64,000 bases of DNA from an uncultured Eggerthella sp. (GTDB lineage Bacteria; Actinomycetota; Coriobacteriia; Coriobacteriales; Eggerthellaceae): contig CALLDI010000007.1 of the NCBI GenBank assembly GCA_937998355.1, positions 248,001 through 312,000 of the forward strand, read 5' to 3'. The translations under genes and the position numbers were made by a program. Each line of letters begins with the position of its first letter. Position 1 is the stretch's first letter. Shown one piece after another: positions 44,813-53,948 of this stretch. The notes beneath the pieces were generated by a model, which made no database searches, was not told the origin of the DNA, and saw only the letters and a program-made list of their open reading frames with translations.

Positions 44813-45493
44813 TCAAGCCTTCGCACCATATTGTGCGTAATACTGATCGATCGCAGCTTTCAGCGCATCGTCGATGATGACCTTGCCCTGCACTTCCTTG
44901 TTGAAGAGATACTCGACCACTTCATCCATGGTGACGATAGCCGCTGTTGGGAAGCCATAACGCTCGGAAACTTCGTCGAGCGCGCATTTCGAGCCGCTCT
45001 TGCCCACTTCCTGGCGATTGAGCGAGACCATAAGACCGACCACCTCGACATCAGCTTGGCTGGTGATGATGGGATAGGTTTCCTCGATGGACTTACCTGA
45101 CGTCGTGACGTCTTCCACCATCAACACGCGATCGCCATCCTTCAAATCGCTACCGAGCAAGATGCCCGTGTCGCCGTGATCCTTCACTTCTTTACGATTC
45201 GAGCAGTAGCGCACCTGCTTGCCATACAGTTCGTTGATGGCCATGGCCGTGACGACCGACAACGGAATGCCCTTATAAGCTGGACCGAACACCACATCGA
45301 AGTCGAGTCCGAAGTTCTCGTTGATAGCGCGCGCATAATAGAGGCCGAGACGATGAAGCTGGTCGCCGGTCACGTAGGCGCCCGCGTTCATGAAGAATGG
45401 CGACTTGCGACCGCTCTTGAGCGTGAACTCGCCGAACTTGAGCACGTCGCTCTCCACCATGAATTCGATGAATTCCTGTTTGTATGCTTCCAT
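44813..45493 (-). CDS. pyrE: Orotate phosphoribosyltransferase
   Basis: Converts orotate and PRPP to OMP in pyrimidine synthesis. The 226 residues include LKFGEFTLKSGRKSPFFMNA (orotate site), DVVFGPAYKGIPLSV, SNRKEVKDHGDTG (mobile loop) and the PRPP motif VLMVEDVTTSGKSI. GAAGGGAG lies close before the ATG. It stands alone, without other pyr genes, 45 bp after the glycosyltransferase gene on the same strand, and has its own terminator. No PyrR or attenuator leader is seen. Confidence 0.96.
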   Translation of the reverse strand: MEAYKQEFIEFMVESDVLKFGEFTLKSGRKSPFFMNAGAYVTGDQLHRLGLYYARAINENFGLDFDVVFGPAYKGIPLSVVTAMAINELYGKQVRYCSNRKEVKDHGDTGILLGSDLKDGDRVLMVEDVTTSGKSIEETYPIITSQADVEVVGLMVSLNRQEVGKSGSKCALDEVSERYGFPTAAIVTMDEVVEYLFNKEVQGKVIIDDALKAAIDQYYAQYGAKA

Positions 45494-45538
45494 CGAAGCT
45501 CCCTTCGGAATGTTGCGTTTCGATCCGTCGTGTCTATC

Positions 45539-46891
45539 TTAGCGGATGCGAAGCGGTTTCTTGCCCCAATAGAAGAAGACGAAGATGTTATGCAGCCGTT
45601 TGACCTTACCGATCTTGTCGAGCGTAGCGAGCGCGACGCTGCGAGCAGAGTCAGGCTTGCGCAGATCCTTGCCGCCCTCGATCATGCGCTGCAGTTCTTC
45701 GGGATGGGCCTGCAAGCGCTTCAGCTCGTCGAGCAATTCGGACGCAGTGAGCACCTGATGAGCAGCACCGGCACGCGTGACCGTAGTAGTGTTCGCGCGT
45801 TCCTGACCGAACGAACGCCCCACGATGATGAGCGGCAGACGAGCACACAAGCACTCCGTGACCGCAAGTCCGCCCGACTTCGCGATGGCCAGATCGCATG
45901 CGTTCATGAGTTCGGAGATATTCTCGACGTAATCGAACACCGACACGTTCTCGAGATGGTCCTGCATGCATTCTTCGCGCAGATGGGCAGCGTATTGTTC
46001 ATCGCTTCCTGACAGGAAGGAGAAATGCATGTCTTGAAACTGCGGGAGTTCGGTCATGATCTCGTCCATGACCTCACGGAAGAGCACGTAGGGCTGACGC
46101 AAGCGCGCACCTGCGATGACGAGCACGTTGGTCTTGTCGGTCGGCAGGCCATATTTCTTCAGCACTTCATCGCGGTCGTATTCTCGATCGAAGCTCGGCT
46201 TGACCGGGATGCCCGTTACCACGATATCTTCGGGCTTGACCTTGCGCGGATAGAGCTCTTCTTTCATCAGGTCGTCCGCGACGCAGAACAGATCGCTATA
46301 GCGATGAGGCCAAAAGCCTTCCACGCCATAGTCGGTCGGCACGCACACGACCGGAAATTCCTGCTTGGTGATCATGCGCGCCGCCACTGCCGCATTCGCA
46401 GCCACGATGTGGGTCGCCACAATGGCCAGGGGCTTGCGCTTGCGCACATAGCGCGTGAAAGGAGCATACATGAAATACGACCACGCGCTGCCGCCACCCC
46501 ACAAGATGCGGCCAGTGAGCACGTAATACCAGGTGATATCGTAGATGTAGCGCGTTGGACCCGTGAAGAGCGTCGTGGTCTTCTCGCCGTCGAACTTCAT
46601 GCGTCCGAAATCGAGGATGTCGAGCAGTTCGATCTCGGCGTTCTCGGGAACGAGCGGATGCTTGCCGCGCAACTGAGCGAACGCATCGGCCGTGGAGGCA
46701 GCCGCGCTGCGATGGCCTGACCCTACGGAAGAATAGAGCGCGATGATGAGCGGGCGTTCAGAGTCTGGGTCGGGCACCGTGCTGACCGAAAAGAGGCTCG
46801 AGGCGCCTTCCATGCCTTGCTCGGGAAGAGTTTCGTGGGCTGTTTCATCATGCGAAGCCCCTGCCTGCCCGTCTGTTCGCGGAGTGATCAT
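45539..46891 (-). CDS. MGDG-synthase/MurG-like glycosyltransferase
   Basis: A 450-residue GT-B fold enzyme. The N-terminal domain has ALYSSVGSGHRSAAASTADAF, the monogalactosyldiacylglycerol synthase motif, and VVCVPTDYGVEGFWPH. The C-terminal nucleotide-sugar domain has NVLVIAGARLRQPY, ISELMNACDLAIAKSGGLAVTEC and PLIIVGRSFGQERANTTTV. Relatives such as UgtP make glycosyl-diacylglycerols at the inner membrane face; glycolipid synthesis is inferred. The first 50 residues are a polar extension. AAGGAGG precedes ATG 46891 closely. Upstream of pyrE. Confidence 0.87.
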   Translation of the reverse strand: MITPRTDGQAGASHDETAHETLPEQGMEGASSLFSVSTVPDPDSERPLIIALYSSVGSGHRSAAASTADAFAQLRGKHPLVPENAEIELLDILDFGRMKFDGEKTTTLFTGPTRYIYDITWYYVLTGRILWGGGSAWSYFMYAPFTRYVRKRKPLAIVATHIVAANAAVAARMITKQEFPVVCVPTDYGVEGFWPHRYSDLFCVADDLMKEELYPRKVKPEDIVVTGIPVKPSFDREYDRDEVLKKYGLPTDKTNVLVIAGARLRQPYVLFREVMDEIMTELPQFQDMHFSFLSGSDEQYAAHLREECMQDHLENVSVFDYVENISELMNACDLAIAKSGGLAVTECLCARLPLIIVGRSFGQERANTTTVTRAGAAHQVLTASELLDELKRLQAHPEELQRMIEGGKDLRKPDSARSVALATLDKIGKVKRLHNIFVFFYWGKKPLRIR

Positions 46892-47029
46892 GCGCCTCCT
46901 TCCGCCTGCTCGCAAATCTTCTCAATAGTACTGAGCATATCAGCATAAGTGAAGGATTCTCGCTAATCTCGACAGTAAATGCAAAGGTCAGCACTTCATA
47001 GGGGATGGACGGCGCGATGCTGCGATGAA

Positions 47030-47069
47030 AATGCCCATCCTGCTGGCATCACCGAGCAAGATGGGCGTT
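47030..47069 (-). terminator. Terminator of the intact MFS-CBS gene
   Basis: A 10-bp stem (47030-47039 with 47060-47069) extended by GCT/AGC inside, followed on the minus strand by ATTTTCATC. It lies 37 bp past the stop. Confidence 0.65.
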
Positions 47070-47106
47070 CGAGATCGATATGGGCACGCGCAGTGCGTAG
47101 TGTACG

Positions 47107-49047
47107 CTACTCGCGTTGCGCTTTGCGCTCCGCGTCCTTTTCAGCCATGGCCTTGATGGTGACGATGTTGGCCATGGTCGAACGAATGACATCGGCCCGC
47201 GAGAGCGAACCGACCAGCACCCCGTCTTCGATGACCGGCACCTTCTTGATGCGCTTCTCGGAGAGCAAGCGGCATGCATCCTCGAGCGATGATTCGGCCT
47301 TCACTGCGATGACGCTCTTCGTAGCGATCTTCATCACATTCATGTCGATCAGTTCGCTCACGCGCTGCGGGAACGTTTGCGGGTCGGGAACCTGATAGAG
47401 CATATAGGTCGAGTCGAGGATTCCATCGTTGCGACCGATGTACTTCATGATGTCGCCATCGGAGATGAAGCCGACCGCCTTATGATCGTCGTCGACGATG
47501 GTGACACCACCCGACTTGTTCGCGACCATGATCTGCGCGACCTCGCGAATGGTGGCATCGCTGGTGACGAAGTAGGGATCACGATTCATCGCGCGACTGA
47601 CCGGGATCTTGTCCGCGCTCTCGGTCGGATCGAATTCCTGCATCTGCTTCGGCGCAAGATGATCGGACTTGAGCTTCTTATCGCGCACGAAGGTCATGAC
47701 GATGATGAACGCGATGCACGCCAAGACCGCCGTCGCGACGAACGCCAGATGATCACCTTCGTAGAGCTGCACTTCCGCGCTCGCGCCCGGCGCAACGACG
47801 TGACCGAGCGCCGAGATCGAAACGATGAGCGCGGTCATGAATGCAGCGGACACCTGGTTCAAGGTGTTGGTGACCGCGTTGGCATGTTGGATGACGCTAT
47901 TGTCGAGCGAGTTGATGCCCCACGTGTTCATCGGCGTGGTAAGGAACTGGATACCCAGCGCGACGACCGTATAGATGGCACAGATGAACAGCAGGTCGGT
48001 ATTCAAGTCGAAGAGCAGGAAGCCGAGCGTGCCCAAGAAGAAGATGGTGACACCGGGCACGACGCACTTGCGCACGCCCCAACGATCGAACAGACGGCCT
48101 GAGAAGTAGCCGATGAACGCACCGATGAGCGCACCTGGCAACATGGTGAGACCAGTTTCGAGCGCGGTGAATCCGCGTAAGGTCTGCAGATAGAGCGGCA
48201 GGATGGTGCCAAGACCGATCAGCACGCCGAAGTTGATGATGGCGACGATGATGGCGATGCGGTAGTTGCGCGTCTTCAGGACCGTGACCTTCAACAGCGG
48301 ATTATCGAGCTTGAGCTGGCGACGCACGAAGATCGCGATGACCACGATGCCAACGATGATGAAAGCAGCGGTGAGCGCATAGTTGGTGGACGAAGAGAAC
48401 GTCGAGAGACCATAGAGCAAACTGACCAGACCGATGGTGGAGAGCACGACCGAGATCTTATCGAACGTCGTGCGCTCGAAATCGCCATAGTTCTTCAAGA
48501 ACTTAGCAGCTGAAAGCACCAGGAGCACGCCCGCTACCGTGACCACGATGAAGAGCATGCGCCAACCGATGCTGTCGACCAGCACGCCGGAGAGCGTCGG
48601 GCCGACCGCAGGTGCGAAGCCGATGACGAGCGAGACGAGACCCATGGCAGAGCCGCGCTTCTCGCGCGGGAAGATGAGCAGCAGCACGGTGAAGATCATG
48701 GGCATGAAGATACCTGCAGCGATCGCCTGGCAGACGCGACCGAGCAAAAGGAACGCGAAGCTGGGCGAGAGACCGCACAGCAAACTGCCCGCCGTGAAGA
48801 TGATCAAGCCCGTGATGAAGAGCTGGCGCGTGCTGAAGCGCCCGATCAGGAATGCCGAAAGCGGGATGACCACTGCTTCAACCAATGAATAGATGGACAT
48901 GACCCACTGCACCGTAGGCGCATCGATCTGCAGGTCGCGCATGATGGACGCGAGCGCTGGCGAGAGCAAGGTTTGATTGAGCACGACCACGAACGTGCCG
49001 ATGAGGAGCACGGCGACGTTGACCGCTTGTTCACGTGTAAGACCCAT
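47107..49047 (-). CDS. DHA2 MFS transporter fused to C-terminal CBS domains
   Basis: A 646-residue protein. Residues 1-480 are a 14-helix EmrB/QacA-type permease (LNQTLLSPALASIMRDL, QWVMSIYSLVEAVVIPLSAF, GRVCQAIAAGIFMPMIF, APAVGPTLSGVLVDSIGWR). After a linker, residues 500-646 hold two CBS motifs (VSRAMNRDPYFVTSDATIRE with GFISDGDIMKYIG; TKSVIAVKAESSLEDACRLL with KKVPVIEDGVLVGSLSRAD). CBS pairs usually bind adenine nucleotides, so transport may be gated by energy state; this is inference. AAAGGA lies nine bases before ATG 49047. It is the intact paralogue of 39169-41097. Confidence 0.88.
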   Translation of the reverse strand: MGLTREQAVNVAVLLIGTFVVVLNQTLLSPALASIMRDLQIDAPTVQWVMSIYSLVEAVVIPLSAFLIGRFSTRQLFITGLIIFTAGSLLCGLSPSFAFLLLGRVCQAIAAGIFMPMIFTVLLLIFPREKRGSAMGLVSLVIGFAPAVGPTLSGVLVDSIGWRMLFIVVTVAGVLLVLSAAKFLKNYGDFERTTFDKISVVLSTIGLVSLLYGLSTFSSSTNYALTAAFIIVGIVVIAIFVRRQLKLDNPLLKVTVLKTRNYRIAIIVAIINFGVLIGLGTILPLYLQTLRGFTALETGLTMLPGALIGAFIGYFSGRLFDRWGVRKCVVPGVTIFFLGTLGFLLFDLNTDLLFICAIYTVVALGIQFLTTPMNTWGINSLDNSVIQHANAVTNTLNQVSAAFMTALIVSISALGHVVAPGASAEVQLYEGDHLAFVATAVLACIAFIIVMTFVRDKKLKSDHLAPKQMQEFDPTESADKIPVSRAMNRDPYFVTSDATIREVAQIMVANKSGGVTIVDDDHKAVGFISDGDIMKYIGRNDGILDSTYMLYQVPDPQTFPQRVSELIDMNVMKIATKSVIAVKAESSLEDACRLLSEKRIKKVPVIEDGVLVGSLSRADVIRSTMANIVTIKAMAEKDAERKAQRE

Positions 49048-49092
49048 GAAGAACGTTCCTTTCCAAAAGAGATATGCTGATATGACGTGAAA

Positions 49093-49116
49093 AAAGGACG
49101 GGGTAGACCGTCCTTT
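49093..49116 (-). terminator. Terminator or attenuator between gltA and the MFS-CBS gene
   Basis: A perfect 9-bp stem (49093-49101 with 49108-49116), loop GGTAGA, followed on the minus strand by TTTTTTCACG. It is 190 bp from the gltA stop but only 46 bp before the MFS-CBS start, so it could also act as a leader attenuator for that gene. Confidence 0.8.
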
Positions 49117-49305
49117 CATGCGAAGCCTTCTTGAGCGAGAGCGCCCGGCTGTTACGCGTACCTTTTATCGTAGTTCTTCGCCGATGCTTAGACAATCAAA
49201 GCTTCAATCGGCGCAACTTCTCCATAGTTTCCGCGCGAATTCAGCGGTCAACGGTCGTTGGCGATGCCGTATAGCCTTTCGGCGATGCTGATCCTCTGCA
49301 GAGAG

Positions 49306-50649
49306 CTATCGATTCTCGATGGGCACGTAGTCCTGCGGTTTGACCGCCGTCTTGTAGGCAGGGCGGATGATGCGCTTGCCAGAAACGAGCTCCTCCATAC
49401 GATGCGCCGCCCAACCGGACATACGCGAACACGCGAAGAGCGGCGTGATGAGATCGGCCGGGATGCCCATCATGGAATAGACGAAGCCCGAATACATGTC
49501 GACGTTAGCGCACATGTCCTTATCGGTGCCCTTTTCACGCAGGATGACCTCAGGCGCCAGGCGTTCGATGGACTTCAGGAGGTTCAGCTCTGCTTCGTAT
49601 TCGGTGCCTTCCGCAAGACGCGTTGCGAATTCCTTGCAGATGATGGCACGCGGATCGGAGAGCGTGTAGACCGCATGGCCCATGCCGTAGATGAGGCCGG
49701 TCTTGTCGTAGGCCTGCTTGTTCACGATCTTCGCGATGTAGGATGCGACCTCGTCCTCGTTGCTCCAATCCTTCACGTTCTCCTTGATCTCTGCCTGCAT
49801 GGCGAGCACCTGATGATTCGCGCCACCGTGCTTGGAGCCCTTCAAGGATCCGATCGCACCCGCGTAGGCGGAATAGGGATCGGTGTCGGAAGATGAGAGC
49901 ACGCGGCAAGTGAAGGTGGAGTTGTTGCCACCACCGTGTTCGGCGTGCAAGCACATCATGATGTCGAGCATGCGCGCCTCTTCGGGCGTGAACTCGCGAT
50001 CGGGGCGCAACATGGAGAGGATGGTCTCCGAAGAGCTCTGACCAGGGATGAAGCGATGCATGATCATCGAGTCACCGTTGAAGAACGCCTGCTTGGCGTA
50101 ATAGGCCAGGACCATGATGCGCGGCAGACGCGAGATGAGCGAGATGGCGGTCTTGAGCTCGTGTTCGTAAGAGCGATCTTCCGCAGCATCGTCGTCAGCA
50201 TAGAGCGACAGAACGGAACGCGAGAGCACGTTCATGAGATTCGAGGATGGATGACGCATGATGCGATCAGCCGTGAAGCCGTCGGGCAGTTCACGCTCTT
50301 CATCGATAGCAGCGACGAACTGGTCGAGCTGATCTTGCGTGGGCAAGCTGCCGAGCATGAGCAGGTAGGCGACCTCTTCGAAGCCGAAACGCTTTTCAGG
50401 ACTCGCATCGCTGAGCAGATCGTAGATGTTGTAGCCACGGAACGTGAGCTGGCCTTCCACTGGCACTTTGTCGCCTTCGTTCATCATGTAGCCATGCACG
50501 TTCGAGATGTTGGTGATGCCCGCGATGACGCCAGAGCCGTCGTTATTGCGCAGGCCGCGCTTCACGGGATACATATCATAAAGAGCTGGATCGATGGAAT
50601 TAACCGCTACAATATCACTATACAGAGCACTGCTTTTTTCTTCGCTCAT
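49306..50649 (-). CDS. gltA: Citrate synthase
   Basis: Condenses oxaloacetate and acetyl-CoA. The 447 residues carry the family sites: GQLTFRGYNIYDLL, catalytic His in HAEHGGGNNSTFTCRVL, KGSKHGGANHQVL, YGMGHAVYTLSDPRA and the late Asp in ANVDMYSGFVYSMMGIP. It resembles the type of Clostridia and Coriobacteria; a 2-methylcitrate synthase cannot be excluded. AAGGA lies six bases before ATG 50649; the frame is open five codons further upstream. No other TCA gene is adjacent. Divergent from the DUF5662-like gene. Confidence 0.93.
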   Translation of the reverse strand: MSEEKSSALYSDIVAVNSIDPALYDMYPVKRGLRNNDGSGVIAGITNISNVHGYMMNEGDKVPVEGQLTFRGYNIYDLLSDASPEKRFGFEEVAYLLMLGSLPTQDQLDQFVAAIDEERELPDGFTADRIMRHPSSNLMNVLSRSVLSLYADDDAAEDRSYEHELKTAISLISRLPRIMVLAYYAKQAFFNGDSMIMHRFIPGQSSSETILSMLRPDREFTPEEARMLDIMMCLHAEHGGGNNSTFTCRVLSSSDTDPYSAYAGAIGSLKGSKHGGANHQVLAMQAEIKENVKDWSNEDEVASYIAKIVNKQAYDKTGLIYGMGHAVYTLSDPRAIICKEFATRLAEGTEYEAELNLLKSIERLAPEVILREKGTDKDMCANVDMYSGFVYSMMGIPADLITPLFACSRMSGWAAHRMEELVSGKRIIRPAYKTAVKPQDYVPIENR

Positions 50650-50744
50650 ACTGCATCCTTTCAAAACGGTGAACTTGTATTGTAGCGCGAATCGAAGCAG
50701 GGACTCACGGGACTCGCTACTGAACCAGACGACAGGGGCGCCTC

Positions 50745-51425
50745 ATGGCTGAAAAGACCACTCCACCGATCGAGCGCGAGCTCGAACGCGCCGATGCACG
50801 CATCGAGGATCGCATCGAACCAGGGCTGCCCCCGCTGAATGCGACGCAGTTCCTCAAGAACGCATGGCATCATCTTGGCACGGTCTCGCTGCACAAGTGG
50901 CTCGTCTTCGAACTGTGCGTGCGTTGTGGCATCCCTCTGCAGGGGCTGGTGCACGATCTTTCCAAGTTCTCGCCCGATGAATTCCTCGTGGGCATCCACT
51001 ATTACCAAGGGAATCGTTCGCCCAATGCAGCGGAGCGCCATGACAAGGGTCTTTCACGTGCATGGATCCATCACAAAGGTCGCAACAAGCATCACTACGA
51101 ATACTGGACCGACATGCGCGAAGGCGGAGATGGCACGCTGTATGGCAACCTCATCCCGACGCGCTATGTGGTCGAGATGTTCTGCGATCGCGTTGCGGCA
51201 TCGAAGGTCTACTCGAAGGACGCTTATCGCGATTCATCGCCGCTCGAGTACTTCCAGCGTGAACTTTCTGCAGGAAACCTGCCCTTTCACCCCGATTCGG
51301 CTGCGTTTCTCTACGTGCTGCTCGAGCATCTGGCCGAATACGGCGAAAATGAGACTCTCGACTATATTCGCACGACCATCATCGATGCGCGCTTCATCTA
51401 TGCACCGGGCGCGACCTTTGATTGA
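50745..51425 (+). CDS. DUF5662-like protein of unknown function
   Basis: A 226-residue soluble protein without signal peptide. The central region is rich in His and charged residues, with GLVHDLSKFSPDEF, a nearby HDKGLSRAWIHHKGRNKHHY and EYW, and LIPTRYVVEMFCDRVAAS. HD and HH pairs in this order suggest a helical metal-binding phosphohydrolase-like fold, which I infer only. The pattern agrees with the DUF5662 family as I remember it. AGGGG stands before the ATG. It is divergent from gltA and upstream of nhaC by 88 bp. Confidence 0.6.
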   Translation: MAEKTTPPIERELERADARIEDRIEPGLPPLNATQFLKNAWHHLGTVSLHKWLVFELCVRCGIPLQGLVHDLSKFSPDEFLVGIHYYQGNRSPNAAERHDKGLSRAWIHHKGRNKHHYEYWTDMREGGDGTLYGNLIPTRYVVEMFCDRVAASKVYSKDAYRDSSPLEYFQRELSAGNLPFHPDSAAFLYVLLEHLAEYGENETLDYIRTTIIDARFIYAPGATFD

Positions 51426-51513
51426 TCGGACGAGCGACGCAAGGGGGATGCGGTCGGCCACGCGTTCGGCACGGCGCGATCGTACACGCGTGAAACGAAG
51501 ATAGGGAAATCGC

Positions 51514-53145
51514 ATGGAAGGCTTCGTCTTACTAGATACAGGAGCATGGTCGCTCGTTCCGCCACTGTTGGCGCTCGCGCTCGCGCTCCTCACCAAAGAA
51601 GTGTACTCTTCGCTCATCATCGGTATCGTGGCGGGATTGCTCATCTACCAGTTCAATCTTGCAGGCGTCGGCGTCGAGCAGACCATCGAAGGCCTGAGCT
51701 TGCTACCGAGTCTGTTCATCGAGCAGATATCGTCGAATGCGGGGCTCATCTTATTCCTTGCGTTATTGGGCGCGCTCACGATGCTCATCACGAAAGCGGG
51801 CGGATCGCTGGCCTATGCGAAGTGGGCCGTGAAGCGCATCAAGAATCCGCGCGTGGCGCAGGTCGCGACCGCGGTGCTGGGCGTGATCATCTTCGTGGAC
51901 GACTACTTCAACTGCCTCACCGTCGGTAGCGTGATGCGACCGGTCACGGACCGCTTCAAGATCTGCCGTGAGAAGCTCGCGTGGATCATCGACTCGACCG
52001 CAGCCCCCATCTGCATCATCGTGCCCGTCTCTTCCTGGGCCGTTGCTGTGGGCGGTTACCTGGGCGAAGACGGCTTCAACACATTCGTCGCCTCCATCCC
52101 GTTCAATTTCTATGCGCTGCTCACCATCGTGTTCGTGTTCGCGATGTGCGCGATCGGACGCGACTGGGGTCCGATGAAGCGCGCTCAGCAAGCGTTCGAG
52201 ACGCGCTTCACGCATCCGCGCAAGGGCATCAAGCATGCCGCTGAAGAGTCGCTCGCTCCCACCTCGGAAGCCGTGCGCGAGGACATCGATGAGACGCTCG
52301 AAGAGAACGTGCGCCTGCAGGATATGGCAGGAGACGCGCTCAAGTCCTACGACGAACTGCACATCGCGCGCAATGGTCGCGTCTACGACCTGATCGTGCC
52401 GATCCTCATCCTCATCATCTTCTCGATCTTGGGCATGATGTACGTTGGTGGCTTCTTCCACGGCGTCGATTTCGCCACTGCGATGGGCGAAGACCCCATC
52501 ACCGGATTATGCATCGGTTCGATCGTTGCGTTGGTAGTGGCGGCGTTGCTCTACCTGCCGCGCAAGCTGCTGAATCTCTCGAGCTTCATCACCGGCGCCT
52601 CCGAGGGCATGCGTTCGATGGTGGAGGCCATCATGATCTTGGTACTGGCCTGGTCGCTTGGCGGTTGCTGCCGTTACATGCTGGGCACGGGAACGTTCAT
52701 CGCGGGCTGCCTCGATTCGGCTGGCTTTGCGCTGCAGTTCTTGCCCGCGGTCATCTTCATCGCGTCGGCGTTCATCGGTTTCGCGATGGGAACTTCTTGG
52801 GGCACGATCGCGCTGGTCATTCCCATCGTGATCGGGGTCTTCGCACCCAGCGATCCGCTGTTCCTGCTGACCATCGGCGCGACGCTGGCAGGCGCGGTGT
52901 ATGGCGATCATATCTCGCCCATATCGGATACGACCATCCTCTCGTCCGCCGGCGCGAGCTGCAACCACTTGGCGCACGTCACCACGCAGTTGCCCTACGC
53001 GAGCCTCGTCGCTGCTATTTGCCTAGTCGGCTATCTTGCGGCGGGCATGACCGCATCGCCTTGGCCTTCGCTGCTAGGCGGTCTCGTGGTGCTCGCCATC
53101 TTCTTCGTCGCGCTCGTCTTGAAGAGCAAGCCTGATGTGGACTGA
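51514..53145 (+). CDS. nhaC: NhaC-family Na+/H+ antiporter
   Basis: A 543-residue membrane protein with 11-12 helices. GALTMLITKAGGSLAYAKWA, VLGVIIFVDDYFNCLTVGSVMRP split over the family motif, STAAPICIIVPVSSWAVAVGG, FAMGTSWGTIALVIPIVIGV and GDHISPISDTTILSSAGA, with its Asp and Ser/Thr cluster, are NhaC-type. A cytoplasmic charged loop lies near residues 225-295. Some members exchange malate/lactate or arginine/ornithine rather than Na+/H+, so the substrate is tentative. TAGGGA lies seven bases before the ATG. Confidence 0.85.
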   Translation: MEGFVLLDTGAWSLVPPLLALALALLTKEVYSSLIIGIVAGLLIYQFNLAGVGVEQTIEGLSLLPSLFIEQISSNAGLILFLALLGALTMLITKAGGSLAYAKWAVKRIKNPRVAQVATAVLGVIIFVDDYFNCLTVGSVMRPVTDRFKICREKLAWIIDSTAAPICIIVPVSSWAVAVGGYLGEDGFNTFVASIPFNFYALLTIVFVFAMCAIGRDWGPMKRAQQAFETRFTHPRKGIKHAAEESLAPTSEAVREDIDETLEENVRLQDMAGDALKSYDELHIARNGRVYDLIVPILILIIFSILGMMYVGGFFHGVDFATAMGEDPITGLCIGSIVALVVAALLYLPRKLLNLSSFITGASEGMRSMVEAIMILVLAWSLGGCCRYMLGTGTFIAGCLDSAGFALQFLPAVIFIASAFIGFAMGTSWGTIALVIPIVIGVFAPSDPLFLLTIGATLAGAVYGDHISPISDTTILSSAGASCNHLAHVTTQLPYASLVAAICLVGYLAAGMTASPWPSLLGGLVVLAIFFVALVLKSKPDVD

Positions 53146-53190
53146 ACGTAAGTCTGATCGATATAGGTAACGAAGCGAGTTACAGGGATC

Positions 53191-53790
53191 CTAGGATGGA
53201 TCGCTAGGGTTCTCGAGGATCCCCTCTTCGAGCATCTTCTCCGTGAGCAGAAGATACGATTCAGCGCCGATGGTGATGTAGTCCTGGATCTCTTCGTCAG
53301 TCAGTTCCCGGATCAGCTCGACTGGGTGGCCGTAGGCCATCCAGCGGTCGGGGATCACCTTGTCTTCCGTGACGAGCGATCCCGCTCCGATCAGGCAATT
53401 ATTCCCGATCACCGCATTGTTCATGATGCAACTGTTCATGCCGATGAGCGTGTTGTCGCCGATCGTGCAGCCATGCAACATGCAGTGATGTCCGATGGTG
53501 GTGTGCTCGCCGATGTTGACGGGGTGTCCTTTCCCTCCGTGGATCACCACGCCATCTTCGATGACCGAATCGTCTGCGATGATGATGGGCTCAAAATCGG
53601 CACGCAAGAGCGCACCTGCCAATACTGCCGTGCGCGCACCGATGTGGATCGAGCCGATAAGGTTGCAAAGCGGAGAGATGCGTGCGGTCGGGTCGAGCTG
53701 TACGTTGTCGTAACGCGCTTTGTCGATGGCCGCGCGCAAGCTTTCGCGAAACTGCGGATCCACGTGATAGGTCTTTCCTAGATTGCTCAT
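53191..53790 (-). CDS. Gamma-carbonic-anhydrase-like hexapeptide protein
   Basis: A 199-residue left-handed beta-helix trimer-type protein. Hexapeptide turns run from PLCNLIGSIHIGARTAV to NNCLIGAGSLVTE. The three metal-binding His positions of the gamma class are present: VVIHGG, then IGHHCMLHGC. The C-terminal helix is LTDEEIQDYITIGAESYLLL. Relatives include YrdA and PaaY; carbonic anhydrase activity varies in the family. GAAGGGGAG lies close before the ATG. It is convergent with nhaC and follows pdxT on the same strand. Confidence 0.87.
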   Translation of the reverse strand: MSNLGKTYHVDPQFRESLRAAIDKARYDNVQLDPTARISPLCNLIGSIHIGARTAVLAGALLRADFEPIIIADDSVIEDGVVIHGGKGHPVNIGEHTTIGHHCMLHGCTIGDNTLIGMNSCIMNNAVIGNNCLIGAGSLVTEDKVIPDRWMAYGHPVELIRELTDEEIQDYITIGAESYLLLTEKMLEEGILENPSDPS

Positions 53791-53881
53791 GCGCTCCCCT
53801 TCGCCACATGTCGTTCAACCGACATTGTAGCCTAAAGCGAATCTGTGAAGGTCGCCTGAGGAAAAGAGGCGAGCATCCGTA

Positions 53882-53914
53882 AAGAGGCCCTTCGAGCACG
53901 CACATCGGGCTCTT
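53882..53914 (-). terminator. Terminator of pdxST
   Basis: AAGAGGCCC (53882-53890) pairs with GGGCTCTT (53907-53914) with one bulged base. The minus-strand U run is short (CTCTTTACGG). It lies 35 bp past the pdxT stop. Confidence 0.5.
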
Positions 53915-53948
53915 CTTCGTGGCAGCGCCGTGGTTCATCTTATCGGCA

